Below are positions 50,508 through 59,965 of a stretch of 64,000 nt of DNA, piece by piece. Position numbers and translations under genes: made by a program. Source of the DNA: Neisseria flavescens (GTDB lineage: Bacteria; Pseudomonadota; Gammaproteobacteria; Burkholderiales; Neisseriaceae); contig NZ_CP039886.1 of assembly GCF_005221285.1 (NCBI RefSeq), positions 434,001 through 498,000 of the forward strand, read 5' to 3'. The notes below the pieces were generated by a model. It had not been told where the DNA came from. It worked only from the letters and a program-made list of their open reading frames with translations, and ran no database searches. Position 1 is the first letter of the stretch. The number at the start of each line of letters is the position of its first letter.

Positions 50508-53500
50508 TTAATCTAAATGCTCGCTGCTTTGCGCCAAGATGGTGCGGTTGCCGTTGTTTTCCGCCGGGGAAACAATACCATCGGCTTCCATTTGGTCAAT
50601 CAGGCGGGCGGCGCGGTTGTAGCCGATGCGCAGTTGGCGTTGGATATTGGAAATGCTGGCCTTACGCGATTTTAAGACAACAGAAACGGCTTCGTCATAC
50701 ATGGGGTCGAGGTCGCTGTCGTTGCTGCGGCCGGTACCGGTAAAGTCTTCAGTGGAACCGTTGCTTAAAATATCGTCAATATAGTCAGGCGTGCCGAATT
50801 GTTTCAGGTATTCCACTACGCGGTGTACTTCATTATCGGATGCGAACGCGCCGTGTACACGCTGCGGATAGCCGGTGCCGGGCGGCAGGAACAGCATATC
50901 GCCTTGGCCGAGCAGGTTTTCCGCACCCATCTGGTCAAGAATCGTGCGGCTGTCGATTTTGCTGGACACTTGGAAGGCAATGCGTGTCGGAATATTGGCT
51001 TTAATCAGGCCGGTAATGACATCCACGCTTGGGCGTTGGGTAGCAAGAATCAAATGGATACCGGCTGCGCGGGCTTTTTGGGCAAGACGGGCAATCAGTT
51101 CTTCAATTTTCTTGCCTGCAGTCATCATCAGGTCGGCAAACTCATCGACCACGACCACGATAAACGGCAGTTTCTCCAATGGCTCAGGGTTTTCAGGCAT
51201 GAAGCTGAACGGGTTGCCGATTTTTTCGCCACGTGCGGCGGCTTCGGCAATTTTTTGGTTGAAACCGGCAAGGTTGCGCACGCCCATAAAGCTCATCAGG
51301 CGGTAGCGTTTTTCCATTTCGTTGACGCACCAGTTCAGGGCGTTTGCGGCCAGCTTCATATCGGTCACGACAGGGGCGAGTAGGTGCGGAATGCCTTCAT
51401 AAATGCTCAGCTCCAGCATTTTCGGGTCAATCATAATCATGCGCACGTCTTCAGGCGTTGCTTTGAAGAGCATGGACAGAATCATGGCGTTCACGCCTAC
51501 GGATTTACCTGAACCGGTCGTACCGGCAACCAGAAGATGCGGCGCTTTGGCCAAGTCTGTCACAACAGGCTGGCCGGTAATGTCTTGGCCGAGGGCAAGG
51601 GTCAGTTTGGATTTGGATTCGGTAAACGCAGGAGAATTGAAGATTTCGCTCAGGCGGATCATTTGGCGTTTCGGATTAGGCAATTCCAAGCCCATGCAGG
51701 TTTTGCCGGGGATGGTTTCCACCACGCGGATGGAAGCCACGCCAAGCGAGCGCGCCAAGTCTTTTTCAAGGTTCAAAACGGCACTGCCACGCACGCCGAC
51801 ATCAGGCTCGATTTCGTAGCGTGTAATGACCGGGCCGGAATAGGAGTCCATCACTTTGACTTTAACTTTGAACTCGGCCAGTTTTTCTTCGATGGTAATG
51901 CTGTTTTCCAACAACTGTTCTTCAGTTTGCGATGCGCTCGGGTCAAATTGCGGCGGCAGAAGCAGGGCGGTAGTCGGCCGGTGTGCTTCGGTAAGTGTTG
52001 CCGAAGTTGGAATAGCTATGCTTGGCGTACTCTCTTGAACGCTTGGTTCTACGGTTTGAACAGGCGTTTCAATGGCTGTCTGTGTATATTCAGACGGCCT
52101 TGCGATTATTTCAATAGATTCAACGGGTTCAATGGTTTCAACTGCTTGAATAGCTTCCAGTTGTACAGGATCTTCCGGCTCACCATCAAACTCTACTTCT
52201 TCGACGGCAGATTCGCTGATTAAATAATCGCAGATGCTGCGTTCAGGCTGATTGCTGACATGCGCATTGACTTGTGCATCAAAAATCGGTACTTGGATTT
52301 TATGTTCAAAAGTAGGCGGCTCGGTGATATCAATCGGCGCAATGGAGGTTTGGAAAACAGGCGGCTCGGGAATATCGGTTTTAGCCATATGGACAACCGG
52401 TACGGCAGGCGGCTCGACTACGGTTGTGTTTGGCGCGGCAGGTCGGGAGATATAAGGGGATTTTTTAACAGGCGCAGCTGGTTTCGGACGGGATGGTGTT
52501 GCCGGTGCGGCAGGTCGTGGTGCAACAGCTTCCGTGGCAGCTTGTTTACGCGCCCATCTTTCGGCGGCCGCTTCGGTATGGCGAACTTGACGGCGCAAGC
52601 TGGCAGGGCGGCTGATTTGTCCCAAGTTGGCCAGAATTTCGTCATTTTCGATGGTGCGCGGAGAGTAGTCGCTCAATGGGGCGACGGCCTCGGCCAGTTT
52701 GTGGCGGGCGGCGGTGCGGCGGGCAAGGTTGTTGTGAATATCTTCCGCTTGGATTTCAGAAGGGAATGCCTGCATGGAAGTATAGGGGAGGATAGCTTCT
52801 TTTTCGGCAGTTCTTAAGGCCGTCTGAACAGTTTCGATATGCGGCGCATTGGCTTCTGCCACGCGGACATTATTGGCACGCGCCAAGGCACGCTCGCGTG
52901 TGCGGCGCAAGATAGGGTCGTTATAGTCGATGATTTCCATGCCGGTCATCGGCAGGGATGAAGCGCGCAGTAATGGGGTTTCGACTTCGTCTTTGTAAAT
53001 CGGCGCATTTTTTTCGGCTAAATGCTCGTTCCATTCTTCAACCGCTGCTTCATGTAGGGAACGGGTGGCTTCTTCTAATGTGATTTCTTCAAAATTGCTG
53101 TTTTGCACCAAAGACGGGCTGTATTCGGGCGTTTCCATTTGTGCAAACGGCGTGATTTTAGGAATACGTTCCGGTTTGGCAGATTTGTGGGTTTTAGGCG
53201 CAATTTTGATTTCTTCTTCGGTAGCTGCGATGTGTTCCGGCTCTTCGGCAACTGGCTCTGCTGCGTGCTCTTCTTCTGTTTCGGCGCGTTGCATTTTGTT
53301 GTGTTCGAGCGCGGAAAGCAGGCGGATGCGGGCGATTTTATGGTTATCGGCAGTGCGCTTGTTCATGCTGAACAAACGTTTCAGGCTGTCCAGTTGGTCG
53401 GAAAAACCGACCGGGCTGTCTTCTTCGTTTAATTCTTGCTCATCGCCACTGAGCCGAGCCAATTCTTGGCGCCACTTTTGCTCTTGTTTCTGGCGCCACC

Positions 53501-53555
53501 AGAACAAGCCGGCTATGATAGCCAGCAGAATTAAAGCCAATATTGTCCAAAGCAT
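50508..53555 (-). CDS. ftsK: FtsK/SpoIIIE-type DNA translocase with one N-terminal helix
   Basis: A 1015-residue protein. The N-terminus has only one membrane helix (LWTILALILLAIIAGLFWW, 2-20) instead of the four of E. coli FtsK. A long, Pro/Ala/Glu-rich linker (about 60-500) with repeated APAAP-type stretches and a DUS-encoded ARPSEY leads to the motor domain, with Walker A GTTGSGKSVG and Walker B FIVVVVDEFADLMM. The C-terminal gamma winged helix (KASISNIQRQLRIGYNRAARLIDQMEADGIVSP) is present. It moves DNA at the division site and would activate XerCD at dif. The C-terminal two-thirds are typical FtsK. Confidence 0.93.
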   Translation of the reverse strand: MLWTILALILLAIIAGLFWWRQKQEQKWRQELARLSGDEQELNEEDSPVGFSDQLDSLKRLFSMNKRTADNHKIARIRLLSALEHNKMQRAETEEEHAAEPVAEEPEHIAATEEEIKIAPKTHKSAKPERIPKITPFAQMETPEYSPSLVQNSNFEEITLEEATRSLHEAAVEEWNEHLAEKNAPIYKDEVETPLLRASSLPMTGMEIIDYNDPILRRTRERALARANNVRVAEANAPHIETVQTALRTAEKEAILPYTSMQAFPSEIQAEDIHNNLARRTAARHKLAEAVAPLSDYSPRTIENDEILANLGQISRPASLRRQVRHTEAAAERWARKQAATEAVAPRPAAPATPSRPKPAAPVKKSPYISRPAAPNTTVVEPPAVPVVHMAKTDIPEPPVFQTSIAPIDITEPPTFEHKIQVPIFDAQVNAHVSNQPERSICDYLISESAVEEVEFDGEPEDPVQLEAIQAVETIEPVESIEIIARPSEYTQTAIETPVQTVEPSVQESTPSIAIPTSATLTEAHRPTTALLLPPQFDPSASQTEEQLLENSITIEEKLAEFKVKVKVMDSYSGPVITRYEIEPDVGVRGSAVLNLEKDLARSLGVASIRVVETIPGKTCMGLELPNPKRQMIRLSEIFNSPAFTESKSKLTLALGQDITGQPVVTDLAKAPHLLVAGTTGSGKSVGVNAMILSMLFKATPEDVRMIMIDPKMLELSIYEGIPHLLAPVVTDMKLAANALNWCVNEMEKRYRLMSFMGVRNLAGFNQKIAEAAARGEKIGNPFSFMPENPEPLEKLPFIVVVVDEFADLMMTAGKKIEELIARLAQKARAAGIHLILATQRPSVDVITGLIKANIPTRIAFQVSSKIDSRTILDQMGAENLLGQGDMLFLPPGTGYPQRVHGAFASDNEVHRVVEYLKQFGTPDYIDDILSNGSTEDFTGTGRSNDSDLDPMYDEAVSVVLKSRKASISNIQRQLRIGYNRAARLIDQMEADGIVSPAENNGNRTILAQSSEHLD

Positions 53556-53716
53556 GCGTCCATCCCCTTAATTAAACGGCAAAGTCCGTTATTCTAACGC
53601 TTTTTTCGGGTAAACAAAACCAGCCGAAACAAGCTTTAACGGCAAAGGCAGACAGGATTGCCAAAGCTGTGGCTTGAGACGCGTATAATAGGCCGTCTGA
53701 ACATTTTGCGGATGAG

Positions 53717-54397
53717 ATGATGATTTTTCAAAACGGATGGTTTCCCGATGGTGTCGTGATGGCGGCATGGTCTGTGTTGCTGGTGATTTTTGCTTTGTGT
53801 GCAAAGCAGGCATGGGTGTCGGTATCGCAGCATCGTTCCGCATTTTTGGTGGCTGCCGTGGTGTTGCCGCTGGCTTGGAGTTTGAATGCTTCCCCGGAAA
53901 GCGGACAACTGGCCGGCATGAGCTATCATCTGCTTGCTTTAAACCTGACGGCTTTAATGCTGGGCACCTCTGCCGCTTTCTGCCTTGGCGTTTTGCTGTT
54001 TTTTCCATATTTGTGGCTTTGGGGCGATTGGCATATGTTTCCCATCAACGCCTTGTCCGTATTGCTTCCGCCTTTGTTGGTGAACTTGGGTTTCCGCCAT
54101 TGGGTATCGCGTTTGCCTGCCAATATCTTTATCTTTATTTTTCTGAATGGTTTTTGGGCCGCGGCGGTCGGAATGGTGTTTACCGGTGTGGTTTTGGTCG
54201 GTTTGTTGGACTGGGCGGATGTGTTTGATACGGCGGTATTATGGAAAACCGCTTTTCCTGTTTTCTTCTTAATCGCTTGGGCGGAGGCATTTTTGAGCGG
54301 TATTTCAACAGCCATTTTTATCGCGCTCAAGCCGCAATGGATTTGTACTTTCGATGACGACAGGTATTTGAAATCCGCGCCTAAGATTTGGCAATAA
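53717..54397 (+). CDS. CbiM-like membrane protein (COG3235)
   Basis: A 226-residue protein with six to seven hydrophobic helices. SYHLLALNLTALMLGTSAAFCLG and LLPPLLVNLGFRHWVSRLPANIFIFIF fit the CbiM/energy-coupling-factor substrate-binding subunit family. In other organisms related proteins import cobalt or nickel, but the ATPase partner is not next to it here. It is preceded by a DUS (53691-53702). Confidence 0.7.
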   Translation: MMIFQNGWFPDGVVMAAWSVLLVIFALCAKQAWVSVSQHRSAFLVAAVVLPLAWSLNASPESGQLAGMSYHLLALNLTALMLGTSAAFCLGVLLFFPYLWLWGDWHMFPINALSVLLPPLLVNLGFRHWVSRLPANIFIFIFLNGFWAAAVGMVFTGVVLVGLLDWADVFDTAVLWKTAFPVFFLIAWAEAFLSGISTAIFIALKPQWICTFDDDRYLKSAPKIWQ

Positions 54398-54422
54398 GAT
54401 ATGAAGGCATCTTTGCTTGATT

Positions 54423-54434
54423 TTCAGACGACCT
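54423..54434 (-). repeat. AG-mucDUS variant uptake sequence
   Basis: On the minus strand AGGTCGTCTGAA. Same one-base variant as at 17632-17643, after the CbiM-like gene. Confidence 0.8.
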
Positions 54435-54478
54435 AATGACCGGATGGCCTGTTTTTTGAATTGAATGTTTAACTTATT

Positions 54479-54838
54479 ATGTTTGCTTATATTTTTCCCA
54501 TTGTTTGCGGTGCTGCTGTCGGGGCTGTATTGCGTTGGTTGTTTGGCTTGGTGCTGGTGTCTTCTGCGCCTTTTTCTATTGGTACTTTGGCGGCAAACTG
54601 GCTGGGTGCGCTGCTGATTGGTGTGTTGGCGGAACTTTTAACCGATCCTCAATGGCGTTTGCTTTGGATTACCGGTTTTCTCGGCAGCTTGACCACATTT
54701 TCAGGTTTTTCAGTGGAAATGGTGGGTTTGATGCAGGCGCAACGTTGGGGCATGGCTTTGATGGCAACCTGTTTGCATGTTTTCGGCTCGTTTGGTTTGA
54801 CGGCGCTGGGGATTAAATTGGCGCAGATTTGGAAGTAA
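54479..54838 (+). CDS. crcB: CrcB/Fluc fluoride channel
   Basis: A 119-residue, four-helix membrane protein exporting fluoride as a dimer. Motifs are GAVLRWLFG (about 15-23), GTLAANWLGALLIG with the conserved Asn, and GFLGSLTTFSGFSVEM with the Phe box. It has an in-frame ATG with a weak ribosome site. No fluoride riboswitch was recognised upstream. Confidence 0.94.
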   Translation: MFAYIFPIVCGAAVGAVLRWLFGLVLVSSAPFSIGTLAANWLGALLIGVLAELLTDPQWRLLWITGFLGSLTTFSGFSVEMVGLMQAQRWGMALMATCLHVFGSFGLTALGIKLAQIWK

Positions 54839-54845
54839 ACAAAAA

Positions 54846-54880
54846 CAACAGGGTACAATTTTTCACCCTGTTGTTTTTTA
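54846..54880. terminator. Bidirectional terminator, crcB/nnrE
   Basis: CAACAGGGT and ACCCTGTTG pair over nine bases with A and T runs outside, between convergent crcB and the epimerase gene. Confidence 0.85.
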
Positions 54881-54887
54881 TAGGCAT

Positions 54888-55514
54888 TTAATCAATGCCA
54901 ATAGGCAAACAGACGGTTTCTTGACAATAGGTTTTGCCGGACTCGCTTAAGTGTGCCGGTTTGTAGGCGGCAAAGGTGTAGGTCAGGTCTGCGCGGAATG
55001 TATCGGGATCGGCTTCGGCGGTGTCGCAGTTGAGGCCGGTGGGAATATCGAGGGCGACTTTCAGGCCGTCTGAATGATTGAGTTGGCGGCAGAGAGTGGC
55101 GATTTCTGCAGGAAGTGCGCCGCTGAAGCCTGTGCCGAATATGCCTTCGATAATGATGTCGTAACCTTTTTTCAGACGGCCTTCCAGTTCTTGGACGGAT
55201 ATCAATTCAATATGAGGTAAACCATTGAGGCGTTCGCGATTGGTTTGAGCCAAGGGGGAGAGGTTTTCTCCGAGTGAAAACAGAATATCGATGTGCCAAC
55301 CTTGCGCCTGCATATATCTTGCCATGACTAAGCCGTCGCCTCCGTTGTTGCCTTTGCCGCAAACGATCAGGGAGCGCCCGGCCTGGGGATAACGCTGCAT
55401 GAGGTCTCGGGCGGCAGAGCTGCCGGCGTTTTCCATCAGTTGGTCGAAGCTTGTGCCTTTATCGACGGCTGCTTGCTCGCGTTCGCGCATCTGGGCGGCG
55501 GTATAGACTTTCAT
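54888..55514 (-). CDS. nnrE: NAD(P)H-hydrate epimerase (YjeF N-terminal domain)
   Basis: A 208-residue YjeF_N-domain enzyme that epimerises damaged NAD(P)HX. Motifs are MENAGSSAARDL, VCGKGNNGGDGLVMARYM and ALDIPTGLNCDT. Unlike E. coli Nnr it lacks the C-terminal dehydratase domain, so NnrD should be separate. It overlaps no gene but lies 22 bases downstream of truB on the same strand. Confidence 0.92.
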   Translation of the reverse strand: MKVYTAAQMREREQAAVDKGTSFDQLMENAGSSAARDLMQRYPQAGRSLIVCGKGNNGGDGLVMARYMQAQGWHIDILFSLGENLSPLAQTNRERLNGLPHIELISVQELEGRLKKGYDIIIEGIFGTGFSGALPAEIATLCRQLNHSDGLKVALDIPTGLNCDTAEADPDTFRADLTYTFAAYKPAHLSESGKTYCQETVCLPIGID

Positions 55515-55536
55515 GATTGGCTCTCTTTGCAGGAAG

Positions 55537-56451
55537 TTATTTGTCGGCGGTATTCATCAGGCGCAAGGCTTTCAGACGGCCTATTTCTTTTTGATATTCC
55601 ACCAGTCCGATAAATGCGCCGTCTCGGCTGTACACACGGATGGGCTGCTCGGCGGAAATGTCTTCGGTAAACTGGGGGCGCTGGCCGTGTTTGAGCATGG
55701 TAACGGCGTAGTCGTTCAGCTCGAGTTTGGGGAAATGTTGCACCAAGACATCGCAAGGCAGCAGCAGGGCATCGCGTTCGGCTTCGTCCAGTTCTGCTAA
55801 AGCTTCGAGCGTGTGGCTTTGGGCAATGGTAAAGCCTGCGGTTTCGGTACGGCGCAGGGCGGTCAGGTGGGCGAATGTGCCGATGTGTTTGGCGATGTCT
55901 TCGCTGAGGGTGCGGATGTAAGTACCCTTGCTGCAACGTACGTCTATCACGGCTTTGGGTGCATTAAACTCAGTAATATCAATGGAGTAAATCGTAATAT
56001 CACGCGCTTTGCGTTCAATAACGATGCCTTTGCGTGCGTATTCGTACAGCGGTTTGCCTTCGTGTTTGAGGGCGGAAAACATAGGCGGCACTTGGCGGAT
56101 GTTGTCCGTCAGGGCTTGGCAGGCCGTCTGAAATTCGGACAATGAAATATCGGCGCGTGCGGTAGCAACGATTTCGCCTTCTGCATCGCCCGTGCTGCTG
56201 GCTTCGCCCAGTTTCAGTGTGGCCGTATAGGCTTTGTCGGCATCAATCAGATATTGGGCGAACTTGGTCGCTTCTCCAAAACAAACAGGCAAAAGCCCTG
56301 TGGCCAAAGGATCGAGTACGCCGGTATGCCCGGCTTTTTCGGCACGGAACAAACGCCGCGCTTTTTGCAGGGCGGTGTTGCTGGAAAGGCCTTCAGGTTT
56401 GTCGAGGAGAAGAACGCCGTTGACCGGGCGTTTGGCGGGTTTATTGGTCAT
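55537..56451 (-). CDS. truB: tRNA pseudouridine-55 synthase
   Basis: A 304-residue enzyme that makes the pseudouridine of the tRNA T loop. Catalytic aspartate in GHTGVLDPLATGLLPVCFGEATKF (about 36-59), RCSKGTYIRTLSEDIA, and a C-terminal PUA domain. It is normally adjacent to rbfA; here an unknown gene is inserted between them. Confidence 0.96.
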   Translation of the reverse strand: MTNKPAKRPVNGVLLLDKPEGLSSNTALQKARRLFRAEKAGHTGVLDPLATGLLPVCFGEATKFAQYLIDADKAYTATLKLGEASSTGDAEGEIVATARADISLSEFQTACQALTDNIRQVPPMFSALKHEGKPLYEYARKGIVIERKARDITIYSIDITEFNAPKAVIDVRCSKGTYIRTLSEDIAKHIGTFAHLTALRRTETAGFTIAQSHTLEALAELDEAERDALLLPCDVLVQHFPKLELNDYAVTMLKHGQRPQFTEDISAEQPIRVYSRDGAFIGLVEYQKEIGRLKALRLMNTADK

Positions 56452-56477
56452 ATTAATTAGGGAATATTAATGTTCAG

Positions 56478-56503
56478 ACCGTCTGAAAGGGTTCAGACGG
56501 CCT
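56478..56503. terminator. Mutated DUS pair between truB and the unknown gene
   Basis: GACCGTCTGAA (one G missing from the AGGCC core) faces an intact AG-type DUS. It lies just past the stop of the unknown minus-strand gene. Confidence 0.6.
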
Positions 56504-56508
56504 GCGTG

Positions 56509-57033
56509 TTAGCTTAATTCTTCATTCAATAATTCACGAACAGAGTGTTTTTCATCAATTAGATCAACGCTGATTGCATCAAAGCCATTTCGTTTTAATG
56601 AGTCAAAACTAATGACGCGACCATCAATTAAGGGAACTTGTCCTTCAGAATTGACGAAATCTTCATATTCATCTTCATAGTCTATATTGTAATAAAGATG
56701 AATCAGAACTCGGTAAGTATACTCATCCAAATCAGTTAATGTTCTGTTTTGCTTTTGATTTGGGCTATATTTGTTGTAAAACATAGCGTTATAGCCATGT
56801 TCCGCGCCATCAAACAATACGATTTCATCGCCGCTTACAGCTTCTACCGCCACAATTTTTACCGGAGTCTTATCAGTATCGGTAATCAATCCATCAAAAG
56901 GCTCTCCATAGTAACGGATGTGGAAAGTATCTCTACCTTGGCAGGATAATGAAAAGCAACGATGCCCGCCTTCAATTTGCAGGCCATCACTATGTACATA
57001 GGCGGCTAAATGTTCGGGAATCAGATTGTTCAT
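56509..57033 (-). CDS. Unknown protein inserted between rbfA and truB
   Basis: A 174-residue acidic protein (ATG 57033, MNNLIPEHLAAYVHSDG) that I do not recognise. It has three short hydrophobic patches but no signal or membrane helix, and a strongly acidic stretch DYEDEYEDFVNSEG. The first ATG at 57054 would overlap rbfA by 11 bases; the downstream one is preferred. Its lower G+C and its position between two normally adjacent genes suggest a late insertion. Small acidic genes of this kind are often immunity or orphan proteins, but no partner is visible. Confidence 0.7.
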   Translation of the reverse strand: MNNLIPEHLAAYVHSDGLQIEGGHRCFSLSCQGRDTFHIRYYGEPFDGLITDTDKTPVKIVAVEAVSGDEIVLFDGAEHGYNAMFYNKYSPNQKQNRTLTDLDEYTYRVLIHLYYNIDYEDEYEDFVNSEGQVPLIDGRVISFDSLKRNGFDAISVDLIDEKHSVRELLNEELS

Positions 57034-57043
57034 TCTGGCAGTA

Positions 57044-57415
57044 TCAGTCTTCAACCGGTTTTTCCGCCGCCACTTGGTCGATAAGGGCGGACAGGTTCAT
57101 ACCGCGCTCCAAAGATTCGTCGTATTTGAAATGCAGTTCGGGGATTTTGAACAGCTTGATGCGTTTGGCCAATTCGCTGCGGAGGTGTCCGCGCGCGTGT
57201 TCCAGCACTTCTTCCGTAATTTCGCGCGTGTCTTGGTTTAAAACGGTATAGAACACGGTTGCGTGGCTGTAGTCGCGGGTGACTTCGACTTCGTTGATGG
57301 TGATGAAGCCTGCGCGCGGATCTTTCAGTCCGGTACGGACGAGTTCGGCAAGCTCGCGCATGATTTGTTCTTTGACACGGTCTTGGCGGGCGTAGCCGCG
57401 TTGGGGTTTTCTCAT
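57044..57415 (-). CDS. rbfA: Ribosome-binding factor A
   Basis: A 123-residue late 30S assembly factor. KH-like fold with GLKDPRAGFITINEVEVTRDYSHATVF and EELNHARGHLRSELAKRIKL-like EHARGHLRSELAKR. The usual genetic neighbour truB follows after the unknown gene. Upstream infB and nusA are not in this window. Confidence 0.94.
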   Translation of the reverse strand: MRKPQRGYARQDRVKEQIMRELAELVRTGLKDPRAGFITINEVEVTRDYSHATVFYTVLNQDTREITEEVLEHARGHLRSELAKRIKLFKIPELHFKYDESLERGMNLSALIDQVAAEKPVED

Positions 57416-57502
57416 GGTTTTCCTTGATGTATGGCAGGCTGTCGTTTTCAGACGGCCTGCGGTTTGAATTTTGAAAAGCTGCCTATTATAACGGAGTGCG
57501 GT

Positions 57503-59011
57503 TTATTGTGCTTGAACCGAGAAAGGCATATCGATTTTTTGCCATTGCGCGCTTTCGTAGTCCAGCGCATCGGCGATGAGGGGGTGTTGCTCCAGCCATT
57601 GGGCGTTGATGCGCAAGATGAAGCTGTGGTTGTTTTCATCGACACGAAGCTGGGTTTGCGGCGGCAAATCAAGCGGCAGGCGTGAGCGGCAGAAGAGGGC
57701 GGCCAGGCGCAGGGACAATACGGCACACCACATGATTTCGTTGTTGCCGATAATGTCCGCCATTTTCTTAAGGTCACCGCGATGGCCGATAACCAGTTGT
57801 GCCAAAATGGTTTGCTCTTTGCGTGAGAAGCCCGGCATATCGGCGTTTTCGAGAATGTAGGCGGAGTGTTTGTGATAACCGGTATGGGCAATATCCAAGC
57901 CGATTTCATGCAGACGGCCTGCGCGGCTGAGGTATTGGTTCCACAGGGCAAGCTCTTGAACGGTTACGTTTTTGGCGTGGCACAGGCTGTTCATGAAGGC
58001 TTGCGCGGTATCGGCAACCCGTTTGGCTTGGTTGAGGCTGACGTGGTAGCGTTTTTGGAACTCTGCCGTTGTCTGTTCGCGCATGTCGACATTGAGGCTG
58101 CGGCCGATTAAGTCGTAGAACACGCCGTCGCGGAGTGCGGCTTCGGTAACGGTCATTTTGGTCAGCGAGAGTTCTTCAAAAGCGGCCATCATCACGGCCA
58201 ATCCGCCTGCAAAAACTTCGATGCGTTCGGGTTTGAGGTTTTCAAATTTGGCTTTTTTAACCGAACCGGCTTCGATAATCCTATCGGCAAGATAACGCAT
58301 GCCTTGGGCGGTAATGTCGGCTTCTTGCGTCAATTCGGCCGCCAAAACGTCGCGTATGGATTTTGCCGAGCCGGACGTGCCGATGGCGAAATCCCAACCG
58401 GTACGCTTCATCAGTTTGCTGATGCGCTGGATTTCGATACGCGCGGCGGAAACGGCGGCTTGGAAATCTTTGGCGGTCACTTTGTTTTGGAAGAAGCGCA
58501 TGCTGTACGTTACGCAACCCAAAGGCAGGCTTTCTGTAGTCAGCGGTTGCAAATCCGAGCCAATGACAAATTCGGTCGAACCGCCGCCAATGTCGATAAC
58601 CAGCATTTTGTCGCCTTTGGGCGGCAGGGTATGTACTACGCCGGTGTAAATCAGACGCGCTTCTTCACGGCCGGCAATGACTTCGATGGGGAAACCCAGC
58701 GCCGCTTCAGCACGGGGCAGGAATTGGGCGATGTTTTTGGCGACACGGAAAGTGTTGGTGGCCACCACGCGCACATTTTCAGGCTGGAATCCGCGCAGGC
58801 GTTCGCCAAATTTTGCCAAACATTCCAAGGCTTGTTCTTGAGAGGCTTCGCTCAGGTTTTTTTGTTCGTCCAAGCCGGCGGCAAAGCGAACCATTTGTTT
58901 GAACGAGTCGATGACTTTCAGCTGGCCGTTGTTGTTTTCACAAATTTGCAGGCGGAAACTGTTGGAACCCAAGTCGACGGAGGCTAAAACGTTGGCGGGA
59001 GTGGTGGTCAT
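57503..59011 (-). CDS. ppx: Exopolyphosphatase of the Ppx/GppA family
   Basis: A 502-residue protein. The phosphate-binding motifs are SVDLGSNSFRLQI (11-23), GREEARLIYTGV, DIGGGSTEF and GTSGSAKSI, followed by a C-terminal HD-like domain. It hydrolyses polyphosphate or pppGpp; the sequence does not separate these. It is monocistronic on the minus strand, 87 bases downstream of rbfA, with DUS in the gap. Confidence 0.93.
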   Translation of the reverse strand: MTTTPANVLASVDLGSNSFRLQICENNNGQLKVIDSFKQMVRFAAGLDEQKNLSEASQEQALECLAKFGERLRGFQPENVRVVATNTFRVAKNIAQFLPRAEAALGFPIEVIAGREEARLIYTGVVHTLPPKGDKMLVIDIGGGSTEFVIGSDLQPLTTESLPLGCVTYSMRFFQNKVTAKDFQAAVSAARIEIQRISKLMKRTGWDFAIGTSGSAKSIRDVLAAELTQEADITAQGMRYLADRIIEAGSVKKAKFENLKPERIEVFAGGLAVMMAAFEELSLTKMTVTEAALRDGVFYDLIGRSLNVDMREQTTAEFQKRYHVSLNQAKRVADTAQAFMNSLCHAKNVTVQELALWNQYLSRAGRLHEIGLDIAHTGYHKHSAYILENADMPGFSRKEQTILAQLVIGHRGDLKKMADIIGNNEIMWCAVLSLRLAALFCRSRLPLDLPPQTQLRVDENNHSFILRINAQWLEQHPLIADALDYESAQWQKIDMPFSVQAQ

Positions 59012-59142
59012 AAAAAATACCGGTTGATTAGAAAAACCTAAATGTTACTTGAGGCGGTATCACTTGACAATAAAAGGTATACAGCTCTTTGATTCTGCTC
59101 ATAGATGTATTTTATAATGCTGATTTTAAGCCAATATATCAA

Positions 59143-59169
59143 AGGCCGTCTGAACTTTTCAGACGGCCT
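59143..59169. repeat. Inverted DUS pair upstream of the transglycosylase gene
   Basis: AGGCCGTCTGAA, CTT, then its complement. It ends 15 bases before the ATG, so it would sit in the leader of the mRNA close to the ribosome site. Confidence 0.8.
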
Positions 59170-59184
59170 AAAAAGAGAAAATAC

Positions 59185-59808
59185 ATGAAATCGGAAAACC
59201 AAGATTCCTTATTTTTATCGCGCCGCCGTCTGTTGCAAGTCGGCGGAGCCATGCTTTTGACGCCTGCGACCGCATGGGCGGGGGCGCAACGTGAAGAAAC
59301 GCTGGCCGATGATGTGGCTTCCGTGATGCGCAGTTCGATCAATAGCGCGAGCCCTGCGCGGCTGGTGTTTGCCGATTCGAGGGAAGGGGAGCGTTGGTTG
59401 GCGGCGATGTCTTCTCGGTTGGCACGTTTCATTCCCGATGAGGGCGAGCGCCGCCGCCTGTTGGTCAATATTCAATACGAAAGCAGTCGTGCCGGACTCA
59501 ATACCCAAGTGATTTTGGGCTTGATTGAAGTGGAAAGCGCGTTTCGCCAATATGCGATTAGCGGCGTGGGCGCGCGCGGTTTGATGCAGGTGATGCCGTT
59601 TTGGAAAAACTATATCGGCAACCCGTCGCACAACCTTTTCGATATCCGCACCAATCTGCGCTATGGCTGCACTATTCTTCGTCATTACAACAATATCGAA
59701 AAAGGCAATATTGTCCGCGCTTTGGCAAGGTTTAACGGCAGCTTGGGCAGTAACAAATATCCGAATGCCGTGTTAGGCGCGTGGCGAAATAGATGGCAGT
59801 GGGGTTGA
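59185..59808 (+). CDS. Tat-exported lytic transglycosylase
   Basis: A 207-residue exported SLT-domain enzyme that cleaves peptidoglycan. The signal peptide has a twin-arginine motif, SRRRLLQVGGAML (13-25), consistent with Tat export rather than Sec. The catalytic Glu is in VILGLIEVESAFRQYAISGVGARGLMQVMP, and the gene ends in RNRWQWG. It is a single-domain enzyme, similar to other small neisserial Ltg proteins. I chose the ATG at 59185, as the upstream frame contains the DUS pair. Confidence 0.9.
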   Translation: MKSENQDSLFLSRRRLLQVGGAMLLTPATAWAGAQREETLADDVASVMRSSINSASPARLVFADSREGERWLAAMSSRLARFIPDEGERRRLLVNIQYESSRAGLNTQVILGLIEVESAFRQYAISGVGARGLMQVMPFWKNYIGNPSHNLFDIRTNLRYGCTILRHYNNIEKGNIVRALARFNGSLGSNKYPNAVLGAWRNRWQWG

Positions 59809-59965
59809 TTGGGGATAATGGGATAGGGCAGATCTTGCGTGACGTTGTTTTTTGTTAAAACCGTTTTATACCAATGAAGCAGGTTTGTGATAAACGGCTT
59901 GTGATTTCACCCCATGCAATTCCTTTGAATCCTGTATAATCAGAAAATCTGTTAATTCACACTTT

